Source: Mycolicibacterium goodii
GTDB taxonomy: Bacteria; Actinomycetota; Actinomycetes; Mycobacteriales; Mycobacteriaceae
Direction of reading: 5' to 3'
NCBI RefSeq assembly: GCF_001187505.1
Contig: NZ_CP012150.1
Span: 5,180,048-5,244,047, forward strand
Length of the DNA stretch: 64,000 nt
Of the stretch, positions 20,427 to 31,612 are shown one piece after another; within the stretch, counting starts at the first letter, position 1, and the number at the start of each line of letters is the position of its first letter. The notes under the pieces are model-generated. The model was not told where the DNA came from. It worked only from the letters and a program-made list of their open reading frames with translations, and searched no databases. A program made the position numbers and the translations under genes.

Positions 20427-21397
20427 TGCTCACCGACAAAAGCCACACCGACCTGTTGATCTATGTCGCGCAGTGCTATTACGAGCAGGGCCGCACACAG
20501 GAGGACATCGGGTCCGAACTGCACCTCACCCGGTGGAAGGTGGGGCGACTGCTCGACGAGGCGCGCGGGGCAGGCCTGGTCGAGATCAGGATCGTGCATC
20601 CGCAGGCGCGCCGCACACACCTCGAGGTGGCGATGCGCAGCCGATACGGCCTCCGCGAATGCGTTGTGGTGCCGGGCCCCGACGCCCCGGACACCGAGGG
20701 GCGGCACGTCGCCACGGCAGCGGCGAACTATCTGAAGGCCAACTCCTCCTGGATCACCACGCTCGGCGTCTCATGGGGTAACACCCTGCAGCACATCGCC
20801 GCCGTGTTGCCCCCGGGATGGACCAGCGGTATCGAGGTGATCCAGGCCAACGGCGGCGTCAGCCGATCGGTACATCCCACGAGGGCCGCCAACATCGTCA
20901 CCAGCATCGCCCACAGCGGGCACGGGCGGGCCACACTGTTGCCCGTTCCCGCGATCGTCGAACGCATCGAGACGCGAAATGCGTTGTACGCGGAGGGCTT
21001 TGTCGAGGACGTGCTGTCCCGGGCGCGCAAGGCGGATGCCCTGCTGTTCTCGCTCGGGGCGCTCGGCCCCACGTCGGTTCTGGTGGAGTCGGGCGCCATC
21101 ACGCCCGCCGAACTGGGGCTGCTGGAATCCGCGGGTGCCTGCGGCGACGTTCTCGCGCACTACATCACCTCCGACGGTGAGATCGCCTACGACGACATCG
21201 ACAAGCGGACGGTCGGTCTGAGCCTCGACGACGTCCGCAACGCCAACTGCGCCATCGCGGTGGCCGCGGGCAGACGAAAGGTGCCCGTGGTCAACGGTGC
21301 CTTGGCCAGCGGGCTGTGCTCGGTCCTGATCACCGACGAACCCACGGCACAGGCCGTGCTGGACCACGGCACAGGCCGTGCTGGAGCATTCTCATGA
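20426..21397 (+). CDS. SorC/DeoR-type sugar-responsive transcriptional regulator
   Basis: Probable repressor or activator of the cassette, 323 residues. The N-terminal helix-turn-helix is around 17-44 (QGRTQEDIGSELHLTRWKVGRLL). The remainder resembles the sugar-phosphate-binding domain of SorC proteins (LGVSWGNTL near 114-122, LFSLGALGP near 205-213, VAAGRRKVPVVNGALASGLCSVLITDE near the end). ATG 20426 overlaps the kinase stop; GTG 20423 is an alternative. A 22-bp tandem duplication puts the last residues (HGTGRAGAFS) out of the ancestral frame. Its stop overlaps the ATPase gene start. Confidence 0.87.
   Translation: MLTDKSHTDLLIYVAQCYYEQGRTQEDIGSELHLTRWKVGRLLDEARGAGLVEIRIVHPQARRTHLEVAMRSRYGLRECVVVPGPDAPDTEGRHVATAAANYLKANSSWITTLGVSWGNTLQHIAAVLPPGWTSGIEVIQANGGVSRSVHPTRAANIVTSIAHSGHGRATLLPVPAIVERIETRNALYAEGFVEDVLSRARKADALLFSLGALGPTSVLVESGAITPAELGLLESAGACGDVLAHYITSDGEIAYDDIDKRTVGLSLDDVRNANCAIAVAAGRRKVPVVNGALASGLCSVLITDEPTAQAVLDHGTGRAGAFS
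21342..21385 (+). repeat. Perfect 22-bp tandem direct repeat at the regulator 3' end
   Basis: Two adjacent identical copies, 21342-21363 and 21364-21385. Because 22 is not a multiple of three, the second copy is read in another frame and supplies the present C-terminus and stop of the regulator. Confidence 0.95.
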
Positions 21398-22953
21398 CGA
21401 CCGGTCACAACACGGAATCGACAGTTTCGCACCAGGCTGCGGACACCGGGCGGGTTGGCGGGAACGACCTCGCGGTGCGCATGCACGACATCGTGAAGAC
21501 CTTTCCCGGCACCAGGGCGTGCAACGGCGCGATGCTCGAAGTGGCCCCCGGCGAAGTGCATTGTCTGCTGGGCGAGAACGGTGCGGGCAAGAGCACCCTG
21601 ATGAAGATCCTCTCCGGTTCCTACACACCGGATTCCGGGACGATCACGCTCGACGGGGTCGAAACCTCGTTCAGTTCACCGGTCGACGGCGTCCGGGCCG
21701 GGATCAGCACGATCTACCAGGAGCTGGATCTGGTACCGGACCTGACGGTGGCGCAGAACCTGTTTTTGGGCCACGAGCCGAGACGCGGACCGTTCGTCTC
21801 CCATCGCAAACGAGATCGGTTGGCGCAGGCGGCGATCCACCGGGTCGGAGGCAGCTTCGCGCCGTCGGATGTGGTCGCGAACCTGTCCGTCGCCGATCAG
21901 CAGCTCACCGCGATCGCAAAGGCGCTCACCACCGATGCCAGGGTCGTCATCATGGACGAGCCGAGCGCCGCGCTCACCGATCACGATCTCGCCGCGGTGT
22001 TCCGCGTCATCCGCGAGCTCACCGCGGCGGGCAAGTCGGTGATCTACATATCGCACCGGCTCGACGAGGTGAAGGCGATCGGCGACCGCGCGACCGTGAT
22101 GCGCGACGGCTCGACCGTCGGCGTGTTCGACGTCGCCGCCGTGACGAAAGACGAACTGGTCGAGGCCATGATCGGCCGTGGCCTGCAAGCCCTGCCGCCG
22201 CGGCGCCCCCGCCCCGACCAGGCAAGAACCCAGCTGCTGGAGGTTCGTCGCGCCGCGATTCCCGGCATCCTGGACGTCTCGGGCATCACCGTCGGGCACG
22301 GAGAGATCGTCGGGCTGGCCGGGCTGGGAGGCGCGGGCCGATCCACGTTGCTGGCCACCCTGTTCGGCGACCGCACCGCCACGCTCGATCTCACCCTCGA
22401 CGGTGCACGACTGGACCGACTGACCCCGCGGCGCGCGGTGGCTGCCGGCATCGGCCTGGTGCCCGAGGACCGCAAGAGTCAGGGCCTGTTTCTCGAACAG
22501 TCGATTCTGCGCAACGCCGGGATCGCGGCGCTCGCTCCGTTCGGCATCAACCCGTTGAAAGCCGCCCGGCAGCTGTGCACGCCGCCGCTGCAACGCCTGG
22601 GTGTGAAGTTCGCCGGCCTCGATCAGCCGGTCGGTCAACTCTCGGGCGGCAACCAGCAGAAGGTCGTGCTGGCCAAATGGATGGCCCGCGGAATCGACCT
22701 GCTGCTGCTCGACGAACCGACCCGAGGGTTGGACATCGGCGCGAAAGCCGATCTGTTCGAACAGGTTCAGGCGCTGGCCGAGTCCGGTGTCGGGGTGCTG
22801 ATGGCATCGAGTGAATTGAGCGAGCTCACCGAGAACTGCGATCTGATCTGGGTCATGCACGAAGGCAGGAACATCGCGGCCTTCGACCCGAGAACCACAT
22901 CAGCTGCGGACATCGCCCGCTGCGTCGTCACAGGAAGACACGACAATGACTGA
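21394..22953 (+). CDS. Sugar ABC transporter ATPase with two ABC domains (RbsA type)
   Basis: ATPase of the CUT2 importer, 519 residues, two fused nucleotide-binding domains. Domain 1 has Walker A GENGAGKST (60-68), a variant signature LSVADQQ near 168 and Walker B VVIMDEPSAAL. Domain 2 has a degenerate Walker A (GLGGAGRST, Arg for Lys, usual in this family), signature LSGGNQQK and LLLLDEPTRGLD. The first 26 residues are an extra polar tail. ATG 21394 overlaps the regulator stop by four bases, and the stop overlaps the permease start by eight bases. Confidence 0.93.
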   Translation: MTTGHNTESTVSHQAADTGRVGGNDLAVRMHDIVKTFPGTRACNGAMLEVAPGEVHCLLGENGAGKSTLMKILSGSYTPDSGTITLDGVETSFSSPVDGVRAGISTIYQELDLVPDLTVAQNLFLGHEPRRGPFVSHRKRDRLAQAAIHRVGGSFAPSDVVANLSVADQQLTAIAKALTTDARVVIMDEPSAALTDHDLAAVFRVIRELTAAGKSVIYISHRLDEVKAIGDRATVMRDGSTVGVFDVAAVTKDELVEAMIGRGLQALPPRRPRPDQARTQLLEVRRAAIPGILDVSGITVGHGEIVGLAGLGGAGRSTLLATLFGDRTATLDLTLDGARLDRLTPRRAVAAGIGLVPEDRKSQGLFLEQSILRNAGIAALAPFGINPLKAARQLCTPPLQRLGVKFAGLDQPVGQLSGGNQQKVVLAKWMARGIDLLLLDEPTRGLDIGAKADLFEQVQALAESGVGVLMASSELSELTENCDLIWVMHEGRNIAAFDPRTTSAADIARCVVTGRHDND

Positions 22954-23947
22954 CCTCATCGAGGAGACCCCCTCCGCATCCACCGCGCCCGGTTCCGGAC
23001 GCACACGGCGCCAGAACATCATCGTGCGTTTCAATCTGCTGTTCATCTTCGTCGCGTTGTTCGCCGTCGCCTCCGTCACCGCGCCGCAGTTCCTCACCTC
23101 GCAGAACCTGGCGAACCTGCTGCAGCAGTCCAGCCTGACGGGCATCGTGGCGATCGGGATGACCGTCGTCATCCTGACCTCGGGCATCGACCTTTCGGTG
23201 GGAAGCGTTGCGGCGCTGTCGGGAATGCTGGTCGCGATCCTCATCGGACTGGGAATCGCGTGGCCGCTGGCCATGCTGGTGGCGATCATGAGCGGGCTGA
23301 TCCTCGGCGGGATCATGGGCGGGTTGAGCGCCTATCTGGCGCTGCCCGCGTTCATGGTGACCCTCGCCGGGATGCAGAGCATCCGCGGACTGACCTTCCT
23401 GACCACCAACGGCACCCCCACGACCGCCGAAATCCCCATCGGCCTACGGTTTCTGGGCGCCGGATCGGTGGCAGGCATTCCCGTCGTCGGCCTGATCTTC
23501 GTGGCCACCACGGTGATCGTGGGTCTGGTGCTGCGCCGCACGACCTTCGGTGAGCACGTCTACGCGGTGGGAAGCAACGCCAAGGCGGCGCGGCTGTCCG
23601 GCCTGCCGGTGCAGCGCATCACCACCGCGGCATATGTGATCTGCAGCGGCCTGGCCGCGCTCACCGGGGTGCTGCTGACCGCACGGCTCACCATCGGCCA
23701 ACCCACCGCCAACACCGGCCTGGAACTCGATGCGATCGCCGCGGTGGTGTTGGGCGGCACCAGTCTGTTCGGCGGGAAGGGCGGCGTCATGGGCACCTTC
23801 ATCGCCGTGCTGCTGCTGTCGGTGCTGCGCAACCTGTTCAACCTGCTGGGTTTGAGTTCGTTCTTCCAGATGCTGGTGACCGGGCTCATCCTGGTCGCGG
23901 CCCTGATCATGAACTACGTGCTCGACCGCCAAGCGAAAACCTCCTGA
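22946..23947 (+). CDS. Sugar ABC transporter permease (RbsC type)
   Basis: Membrane permease of the CUT2 class, 333 residues, about nine or ten hydrophobic helices starting near residue 28. Family landmarks are [17 protein letters not shown] near 75-91, the [21 protein letters not shown] segment near 197-217 that contacts the ATPase, and [15 protein letters not shown] near 266-280. It presumably forms a homodimer with the double ATPase encoded upstream. The gene overlaps its upstream neighbour, and deoC follows 26 bp later. Confidence 0.93.
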   Translation: MTDLIEETPSASTAPGSGRTRRQNIIVRFNLLFIFVALFAVASVTAPQFLTSQNLANLLQQSSLTGIVAIGMTVVILTSGIDLSVGSVAALSGMLVAILIGLGIAWPLAMLVAIMSGLILGGIMGGLSAYLALPAFMVTLAGMQSIRGLTFLTTNGTPTTAEIPIGLRFLGAGSVAGIPVVGLIFVATTVIVGLVLRRTTFGEHVYAVGSNAKAARLSGLPVQRITTAAYVICSGLAALTGVLLTARLTIGQPTANTGLELDAIAAVVLGGTSLFGGKGGVMGTFIAVLLLSVLRNLFNLLGLSSFFQMLVTGLILVAALIMNYVLDRQAKTS

Positions 23948-23973
23948 CACCCGACCCGAAGGACCCGAACCTG

Positions 23974-24666
23974 ATGACGACTGAACCGACCACCGCCGAG
24001 ATCGCGGCGTTGATCGACCACACCCTGCTCAAACCGGAGGCCACGGCGGCCGATGTCGACGCGCTCGTCGCCGAGGCGCTGGAGCTGGGGACGTATTCGG
24101 TGTGTGTGTCACCGTCGATGCTGCCGATCGAGATCCCTGCCGGGCACGATCTGAAGGTGGCCGCGGTTTGCGGCTTTCCGAGTGGTAAGCACAGTTCGGC
24201 GGTCAAAGCCGCCGAGGCCGCGGAGGCGGTGCGGCACGGCGCCGACGAGATCGACATGGTGATCGACATCGGCGCCGCCAAGGCGGGAGCGTTCGACCGG
24301 GTGGAGGCCGACATCGCCGCGGTGCGGGCGGCCGCTCCGGCGCCGACGGTGCTCAAGGTGATCATCGAGTCGGCCGCCTTGACCGATGACGAGATCGTCG
24401 CGGTGTGCCGCGCGGCCGTCGCGGCGGACGCCGACTTCGTCAAGACGTCGACGGGGTTTCACCCCTCGGGCGGTGCCACCGTCGACGCGGTGGCGCTGAT
24501 GGCCCGCACCGTCGCCGACGCCGGACTCGCGGTCAAGGCCTCCGGTGGTGTGCGCACGCTGGAGGCCGCGAAGGCCATGATCGCCGCGGGCGCGACGCGG
24601 CTGGGGGTTTCGGGATCCCGTGCGCTGCTCGGCGCCGCGCAGGCGGCGCCGGCCTCCGGCTACTGA
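23974..24666 (+). CDS. deoC: Deoxyribose-phosphate aldolase (DeoC family)
   Basis: Class I aldolase, 230 residues. Known members split 2-deoxyribose 5-phosphate into glyceraldehyde 3-phosphate and acetaldehyde. The Schiff-base lysine is in DFVKTSTGF near 153-161, the catalytic Asp in [10 protein letters not shown] near 91-100 and the second lysine in VKASGGVRT near 186-194. AAGGA precedes the ATG. As last gene of the sugar cassette it suggests that the product of the FGGY kinase, or an isomer of it, is cleaved to C2 and C3 units. FGGY kinases do not usually act on deoxyribose, so the true substrate may differ. Confidence 0.9.
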   Translation: MTTEPTTAEIAALIDHTLLKPEATAADVDALVAEALELGTYSVCVSPSMLPIEIPAGHDLKVAAVCGFPSGKHSSAVKAAEAAEAVRHGADEIDMVIDIGAAKAGAFDRVEADIAAVRAAAPAPTVLKVIIESAALTDDEIVAVCRAAVAADADFVKTSTGFHPSGGATVDAVALMARTVADAGLAVKASGGVRTLEAAKAMIAAGATRLGVSGSRALLGAAQAAPASGY

Positions 24667-24718
24667 TACCGCAGCGGCGGATGTGGTGTGCGTCGGCGCG
24701 CTCGGTCACCGGGACCGG

Positions 24719-24739
24719 CGCCCGGCGCAAGCCCGGGCG
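24719..24739. terminator. Hairpin between convergent deoC and secG
   Basis: CGCCCGG and CCGGGCG form a seven-bp stem around a seven-base loop in the 76-bp gap between the two stops. No T tract. A plausible bidirectional stop, but GC-rich chance pairing cannot be excluded. Confidence 0.4.
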
Positions 24740-24742
24740 GGA

Positions 24743-24979
24743 TCAGACGTTGTACTTGATCTGCAGCGCCACCCCGACGATCGACACCAACCAGATGCCG
24801 ACCACGAAGAGGGTGAGCCGGTCGAGGTTCTTCTCGACCACCGTGGAGCCCGACAGGCTGGACTGCACACCACCGCCGAACAGGGTGGACAGGCCGCCAC
24901 CCTTGGCACGGTGCAGCAGTACCAAGAGCACGACCAGGACGCTGGTCACGACCAGGACGATCTGCAGGGCCAATTGCAT
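24743..24979 (-). CDS. secG: Protein translocase subunit SecG
   Basis: Small membrane subunit of the SecYEG channel, 78 residues. Two transmembrane helices (about 2-22 and 55-75) flank the conserved loop HRAKGGGLSTLFGGG. A TAGTCT hexamer seven bases upstream of the ATG suggests an own leaderless transcript, although the gene is also 49 bp downstream of tpiA on the same strand. The order gap-pgk-tpiA-secG is conserved in actinobacteria. Confidence 0.95.
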   Translation of the reverse strand: MQLALQIVLVVTSVLVVLLVLLHRAKGGGLSTLFGGGVQSSLSGSTVVEKNLDRLTLFVVGIWLVSIVGVALQIKYNV

Positions 24980-24986
24980 GGCCGCA

Positions 24987-24992
24987 AGACTA
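24987..24992 (-). promoter_or_regulatory. Putative -10 (TAGTCT) for leaderless secG
   Basis: TAGTCT on the minus strand, seven bases before the secG ATG, in the 49-bp gap after tpiA. It would give secG a private transcript in addition to read-through from gap-pgk-tpiA. No ribosome-binding site is seen before the ATG. Confidence 0.5.
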
Positions 24993-25028
24993 CCTGGTGG
25001 CGCCGCCCACCCTGTTCAGGGGGTTACG

Positions 25029-25814
25029 TCACGGAAGCGGTCCGCCCGCGGCGATCGCGGACAGCGTGGCGAACTGCTCGCCGTCCAGGGACGCCCCGCC
25101 GACCAGCGCGCCGTCCACATCACCCTGGGACACGATCTCGCCGACGTTCTTGGCATTGACCGAACCGCCGTAGAGCACCCGCACGCCCGCAGCGATCTCG
25201 GGTGACGCCAGGTTGGCGAGTTCGTCCCTGATCGCCTTGCACACCTCCTGCGCATCGGCCGCGCCCGCGACCCGGCCGGTGCCGATCGCCCACACCGGTT
25301 CGTAGGCGATGACCGTCTGGCCGATCTGCTCGGCCGACAGGCCCTTGAGCGAGCCGCGCAGCGAGTTCACGTTGAACTCGACGTGGTTGCCCGCCTCGCG
25401 GACCTCGAGTTGCTCGCCGATGCACACGATCGGGGTCAGCCCGTGCTTGTGCGCCGCCTTGGCCTTTGCGGCCACCAGCGCATCGTCCTCACCGTGGTAG
25501 GTGCGGCGCTCGGAGTGGCCGACGACGACGAACGTGCAGCCCAGCTTGGCCAGGAACGCCCCGCTGATCTCGCCGGTGTAGGCGCCCGAATCGTGCTGGG
25601 ACAGGTCCTGCGCACCGTAGGTGAGCCGCAGCTTGTCCCCGTCGACCAGGGTCTGCACACTGCGCAGATCGGTGAAGGGCGGGATGACGGTCACATCGAC
25701 CTTGTCGAAGTACTTGTCCGGCAAGGCAAATGCGATCTTCTGCACCAGGGCGATGGCCTCGAAGTGGTTGAGGTTCATCTTCCAGTTGCCCGCGATCAAC
25801 GGCTTACGTGCCAT
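25029..25814 (-). CDS. tpiA: Triosephosphate isomerase
   Basis: Interconverts dihydroxyacetone phosphate and glyceraldehyde 3-phosphate; 261 residues, TIM barrel. The catalytic lysine lies in AGNWKMN near 9-15, the histidine in VGHSERR near 98-104 and the glutamate in [11 protein letters not shown] near 169-179. The gap to pgk is three bases, so it is in one operon with gap and pgk. Confidence 0.97.
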   Translation of the reverse strand: MARKPLIAGNWKMNLNHFEAIALVQKIAFALPDKYFDKVDVTVIPPFTDLRSVQTLVDGDKLRLTYGAQDLSQHDSGAYTGEISGAFLAKLGCTFVVVGHSERRTYHGEDDALVAAKAKAAHKHGLTPIVCIGEQLEVREAGNHVEFNVNSLRGSLKGLSAEQIGQTVIAYEPVWAIGTGRVAGAADAQEVCKAIRDELANLASPEIAAGVRVLYGGSVNAKNVGEIVSQGDVDGALVGGASLDGEQFATLSAIAAGGPLP

Positions 25815-25817
25815 GGT

Positions 25818-27044
<1,227 letters not shown>

Positions 27045-27049
27045 CGCGA

Positions 27050-28117
<1,068 letters not shown>

Positions 28118-28164
28118 ATGGGGCGGTATCCGCCGTGTGCGGCGTGGTCAGTGCAGTCCGGCAC

Positions 28165-29523
28165 TCAGCCCAGCACGTGCCGCAGCGCGACCTCCAGATC
28201 CGGGTGCCGGAACCGGTGCCCGGCCCGGGTGAGCTCGGCACATGCGACGCGCTGGTCGGCCAGCACCACCTCGCGGGCGCCCTGCTCACCCAGCAGCAGC
28301 CGCGGTAGCGCCGCGGGCACCCGCAACACCGTGGCCGGCAGCAAGGGCCGGTGCACCACCCGGGCCAGCGTGCGGGTGTATTCGCTGTTGCGGACCGGTT
28401 CCGGGGCGACCGCGTTGACCGGCCCGGTCAGGCCGGCGTCCCACAGCGCACGGTGGTAGATGTCGACCAGGTCGTCGATGCCGATCCACGACAACCACTG
28501 GGTGCCGTCGCCGACGCGGCCGCCCAGACCCGCCCGGAACAACGGCGCCAGCACGCGCGGCATGCCGCCGCGTGGTGTCTGCACCACGCCGGTGCGCACC
28601 CGCACCACGCGCACCCCGGCCTGCTCGGCCGGGGCGGTCGCGTCCTCCCACTCGGCGACCACCTCGGCGAGGAAGCCGTCACCGCGTTCGGCGTCCTCGG
28701 TCACCACACCGGCGGTGTCGGTGCCGTAGAAACCGATCGCCGAGGCGCACACGAATGTCCGCGGCCCACCCGTGGCGGCGAGTTCGGCCAGTCGCCGCGT
28801 CGGCCCGACGCGGCTGTCGCGGATCGCGCGTCGGTGCGCGTCGCCGAACCGGCCCGCGATCGACGCGCCGGCCAGGTGGATCACCGCATCCACGCCGGCC
28901 AGCAGATCCGGATCGGGGTGGACGGGATCCCAGCGCCGCTCGTCGGCTTTCGTCGCAGCGCGGCGCACCAGCCGGATGACGTGGTGTCCCCCGGTGGTGA
29001 GGAACGCCGACAGCGCGGTGCCGACCAGCCCCGAGCTGCCAGTGATCGCGACGGTCAAAGGTTGCAGGCCGTGTGCGCGGGCCCGCCGGTGGGCCGCGAG
29101 GTCGTCGGCGAGTTGCCGGTGCCGGTAGGCGAACATGGCCCGCAGCGCCCGTTCCGGGACGTAGGTCTGCACCCGGTCGGTCATGCGGGTGCGACCGTCG
29201 CCGATGTCGTCGAACTCGTGGATGTGACGCCAGCGCAGCACGGCGCGGACAGGCAGCGACGTCACACCGTCGGCCCCGATGGTGTCCACGAAACACCGTG
29301 GCGGATCGTAGGATTCCGCCACATGCCGGGCCACCCAGGTGAGCCCGCCTGGTAGTGCGAGACGGGCCTGCCCGTCGGCGAGCGACCCGGCCTCGGCCTG
29401 TATCCGCAGCGGCTGCCACGGTGGGAACAACCGGTGGATCGCCCCGGGACGGGCGTGCCAGGCGAACACCTCGTCACGCGGCGCCTCGATCACCGTCGTG
29501 AAGAGGTGCTCACCGCGCATCAT
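28165..29523 (-). CDS. SRPBCC domain fused to a TIGR01777-family NAD(P)-dependent epimerase
   Basis: A 452-residue fusion. Residues 1-150 look like a START/SRPBCC ligand-binding domain (TTVIEAPRDEVFAWHARPGAIHRLFPPW near 9-36). Residues 155-450 are an extended short-chain dehydrogenase with the nucleotide loop ITGSSGLVG near 158-166, HLAGASIAGR and the GFYGTD segment that stands for the catalytic Tyr region. Members of this family are often called sugar-nucleotide epimerases or SulA-like, but the substrate is unknown. The start has two consecutive ATGs (29523, 29520) and no good ribosome-binding site; a 16-bp palindrome abuts it. Confidence 0.82.
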   Translation of the reverse strand: MMRGEHLFTTVIEAPRDEVFAWHARPGAIHRLFPPWQPLRIQAEAGSLADGQARLALPGGLTWVARHVAESYDPPRCFVDTIGADGVTSLPVRAVLRWRHIHEFDDIGDGRTRMTDRVQTYVPERALRAMFAYRHRQLADDLAAHRRARAHGLQPLTVAITGSSGLVGTALSAFLTTGGHHVIRLVRRAATKADERRWDPVHPDPDLLAGVDAVIHLAGASIAGRFGDAHRRAIRDSRVGPTRRLAELAATGGPRTFVCASAIGFYGTDTAGVVTEDAERGDGFLAEVVAEWEDATAPAEQAGVRVVRVRTGVVQTPRGGMPRVLAPLFRAGLGGRVGDGTQWLSWIGIDDLVDIYHRALWDAGLTGPVNAVAPEPVRNSEYTRTLARVVHRPLLPATVLRVPAALPRLLLGEQGAREVVLADQRVACAELTRAGHRFRHPDLEVALRHVLG

Positions 29524-29524
29524 T

Positions 29525-29540
29525 CGGGATCGCAATCCCG
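29525..29540. promoter_or_regulatory. Palindrome immediately before the epimerase-fusion start
   Basis: CGGGAT-CGCA-ATCCCG, perfect six-base arms, two bases before the ATG-ATG start and 36 bp after the whiA stop. It could be an operator or an RNA hairpin that hides the start. No direct evidence for either. Confidence 0.35.
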
Positions 29541-29576
29541 TTGCGGCGCGGGAACACTGACGTCCATGACCGGCGG

Positions 29577-30560
29577 CTACGCGTCGTCGAGCAGATCCGG
29601 GGTGACGGCCGACTCGGTGTCGGGGATGCCCTCCTGCTTGGCCTTGCGGTCGGCCATCGACAGCAGGCGCCTGATCCGGCCGGCCACAGCATCTTTGGTC
29701 ATCGGCGGATCGGCGAGGCGGCCGAGTTCCTCCAGCGACGCCTGGCGGTGCTCGACGCGCAGCTTGCCCGCGGCGGCCAGGTGGTCGGGCACGCTGTCGC
29801 CGAGGATCTCCAGCGCGCGTTCGACGCGTGCCGCGGCGGCCACCGCCGCGCGTGCCGAGCGGCGCAGGTTGGCGTCGTCGAAGTTGGCCAGACGGTTGGC
29901 GGTCGCCCGGACCTCGCGGCGCATGCGCCGTTCCTCCCAGGTCAGCCGGGTGTCCTGGGCGCCCATCCGGGTCAGCAGCGCGCCGATCGCCTCGCCGTCG
30001 CGCACCACAACGCGGTCGCTGCCCCGCACCTCGCGGGCCTTGGCGCTCACGCCGAGCCTGCGCGCCGCGCCCACGAGGGCCAGCGCGGCCTCCGGGCCGG
30101 GGCAGCTGACCTCGAGCGCCGAGGAGCGTCCGGGTTCGGTGAGCGAACCGTGCGCGAGGAACGCGCCACGCCACGCCGCCTCGGCGTCACCGACGCTGCC
30201 GCCGACGACCTGCGCGGGCAGCCCGCGCACGGGGCGTCCGCGCAGGTCCAGCAGGCCGGTCTGGCGTGCCAGCGCCTCACCGTCGTTGGCGACGCGCACC
30301 ACGTACCGGGTGTTCTTGCGAATACCGCTGGCGGACAACACATGAACCACCGCGTTGTACCCGTAGAGGTCGTAGATGTCCTTACGCAGCCTGCGGGCGA
30401 TGATGCCGAGGTCCACCTCGGCCTCGACCACCACACGGCCGCCGACGATGTGCAGCCCACCGGCAAAACGCAGAAGCGATGCCACCTCGGCGCGGCGCGC
30501 GCTGACCGAATTGACCACGAGACGGCTCAGCTCGTCCTTCACCTCGGCTGTCATCGCCAC
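29577..30560 (-). CDS. whiA: Sporulation/cell-division regulator WhiA
   Basis: DNA-binding regulator, 327 residues, with an N-terminal homing-endonuclease-like (LAGLIDADG-derived) domain and a C-terminal helix-turn-helix. Recognised from [11 protein letters not shown] at the start, [11 protein letters not shown] near 28-38, [19 protein letters not shown] in the middle and the C-terminal [22 protein letters not shown]. Conserved in Gram-positive bacteria next to yvcK and rapZ. The start ATG overlaps the cuvA stop by 10 bases; an ATG two codons later is possible. Confidence 0.95.
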   Translation of the reverse strand: MAMTAEVKDELSRLVVNSVSARRAEVASLLRFAGGLHIVGGRVVVEAEVDLGIIARRLRKDIYDLYGYNAVVHVLSASGIRKNTRYVVRVANDGEALARQTGLLDLRGRPVRGLPAQVVGGSVGDAEAAWRGAFLAHGSLTEPGRSSALEVSCPGPEAALALVGAARRLGVSAKAREVRGSDRVVVRDGEAIGALLTRMGAQDTRLTWEERRMRREVRATANRLANFDDANLRRSARAAVAAAARVERALEILGDSVPDHLAAAGKLRVEHRQASLEELGRLADPPMTKDAVAGRIRRLLSMADRKAKQEGIPDTESAVTPDLLDDA

Positions 30561-31612
30561 GGGGCATCCCCTCTCGATCTATCCGGTGCCTGATCACGAC
30601 GCGCGGCGTCGACCGATCGGGCGGTGGGCGTTGGCACAGTCCGTTCCTGCACGCTCGTACCGGGTGCAGACGCACGCAACCGGACCCCCTCCAGTGCCGC
30701 GGCCAATCTCGCCGGGTCATGTAAAGGTGTACCAGGTCGAGATACGTCAGCAAACTCGACTCGGGCCTGGAGAATGTTGGCCGTGCGGCTGAGCTGCTCG
30801 CGTTCCCGGTCGCTGGGAACGCGACTGGCATCGACGATGATGTCATGGACGCGGAAGTCGGGTGCATGCTGGCTCAGCACATGGATGTGGCGCTCGGCCG
30901 AGAAGCCTGCCGTTTCGCCGGGTTCGGCCGCGAGATTCAGCACCAATGCCCGCCGGGCACTGGTTTCGCGCAGCGCCGCCGCCAGCTCGGGCACCAGCAC
31001 GTGCGGGATCACACTGGTGAACCACGACCCCGGCCCGAGCACCACCAGATCGGCCGACATGATCGCCTCGATCGCCTGCCGGGTGGCGGGCGGGTCGCCC
31101 GGCAACAGCCGGACGCGGCGAACCTTGCCGACGGTGGTGGCGATCGCCACCTGGCCGCGGATCACCCGGCTCATGCGCGGATCGGACTCCAACCCGGCCA
31201 CGTCGGCCTCGATCTGCAGCGCGATCGGGCACATCGGCAGCACCCGGCCCTTGACGCCGAGGATGCGGCCCAGCTCGTCGAGGGCGGCCACCGGATCGGC
31301 CAGCACCTCGTTGAGCCCGGCGAGGATCAGGTTGCCGATCGGGTGACCCGCCAGGGCGCCGCTGCCCCCGAAGCGGTGCTGGATGATCGTGGCCCACAGC
31401 CGACCGTGCGGGCTGTCGGATGCCAACGCCGCCAGCGCCATTCGCAGATCACCCGGCGGCACGATGTCGAGTTCGCTGCGCAGCCGCCCCGACGATCCGC
31501 CGTCGTCGGCGACCGTCACGACCGCGGTCACATGGGGCGTGAGCCGGCGCGCGGCCGACAACGTCGCGTATAACCCGTGCCCTCCCCCGAGGGCGACGAT
31601 GCGTGGTGTCAT
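30551..31612 (-). CDS. cuvA: YvcK-family protein CuvA
   Basis: Gluconeogenesis factor/cell-shape protein of the YvcK (CofD-like) family, 353 residues. The Rossmann motif [13 protein letters not shown] is at 6-18, followed by [15 protein letters not shown] near 33-47, and the [14 protein letters not shown] segment near 195-208. In mycobacteria the protein is known as CuvA and linked to cell-wall structure and growth on certain carbon sources. ATG 31612 overlaps the rapZ stop by four bases. The last about 30 residues are an Arg/Asp-rich tail. Confidence 0.93.
   Translation of the reverse strand: MTPRIVALGGGHGLYATLSAARRLTPHVTAVVTVADDGGSSGRLRSELDIVPPGDLRMALAALASDSPHGRLWATIIQHRFGGSGALAGHPIGNLILAGLNEVLADPVAALDELGRILGVKGRVLPMCPIALQIEADVAGLESDPRMSRVIRGQVAIATTVGKVRRVRLLPGDPPATRQAIEAIMSADLVVLGPGSWFTSVIPHVLVPELAAALRETSARRALVLNLAAEPGETAGFSAERHIHVLSQHAPDFRVHDIIVDASRVPSDREREQLSRTANILQARVEFADVSRPGTPLHDPARLAAALEGVRLRASAPGTSVQERTVPTPTARSVDAARRDQAPDRSRGDAPWR

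Noticed and set aside
21676..22860. 394-codon frame antisense to the RbsA-type gene
   Set aside because: Shadow frame; the sense protein has all ABC motifs.
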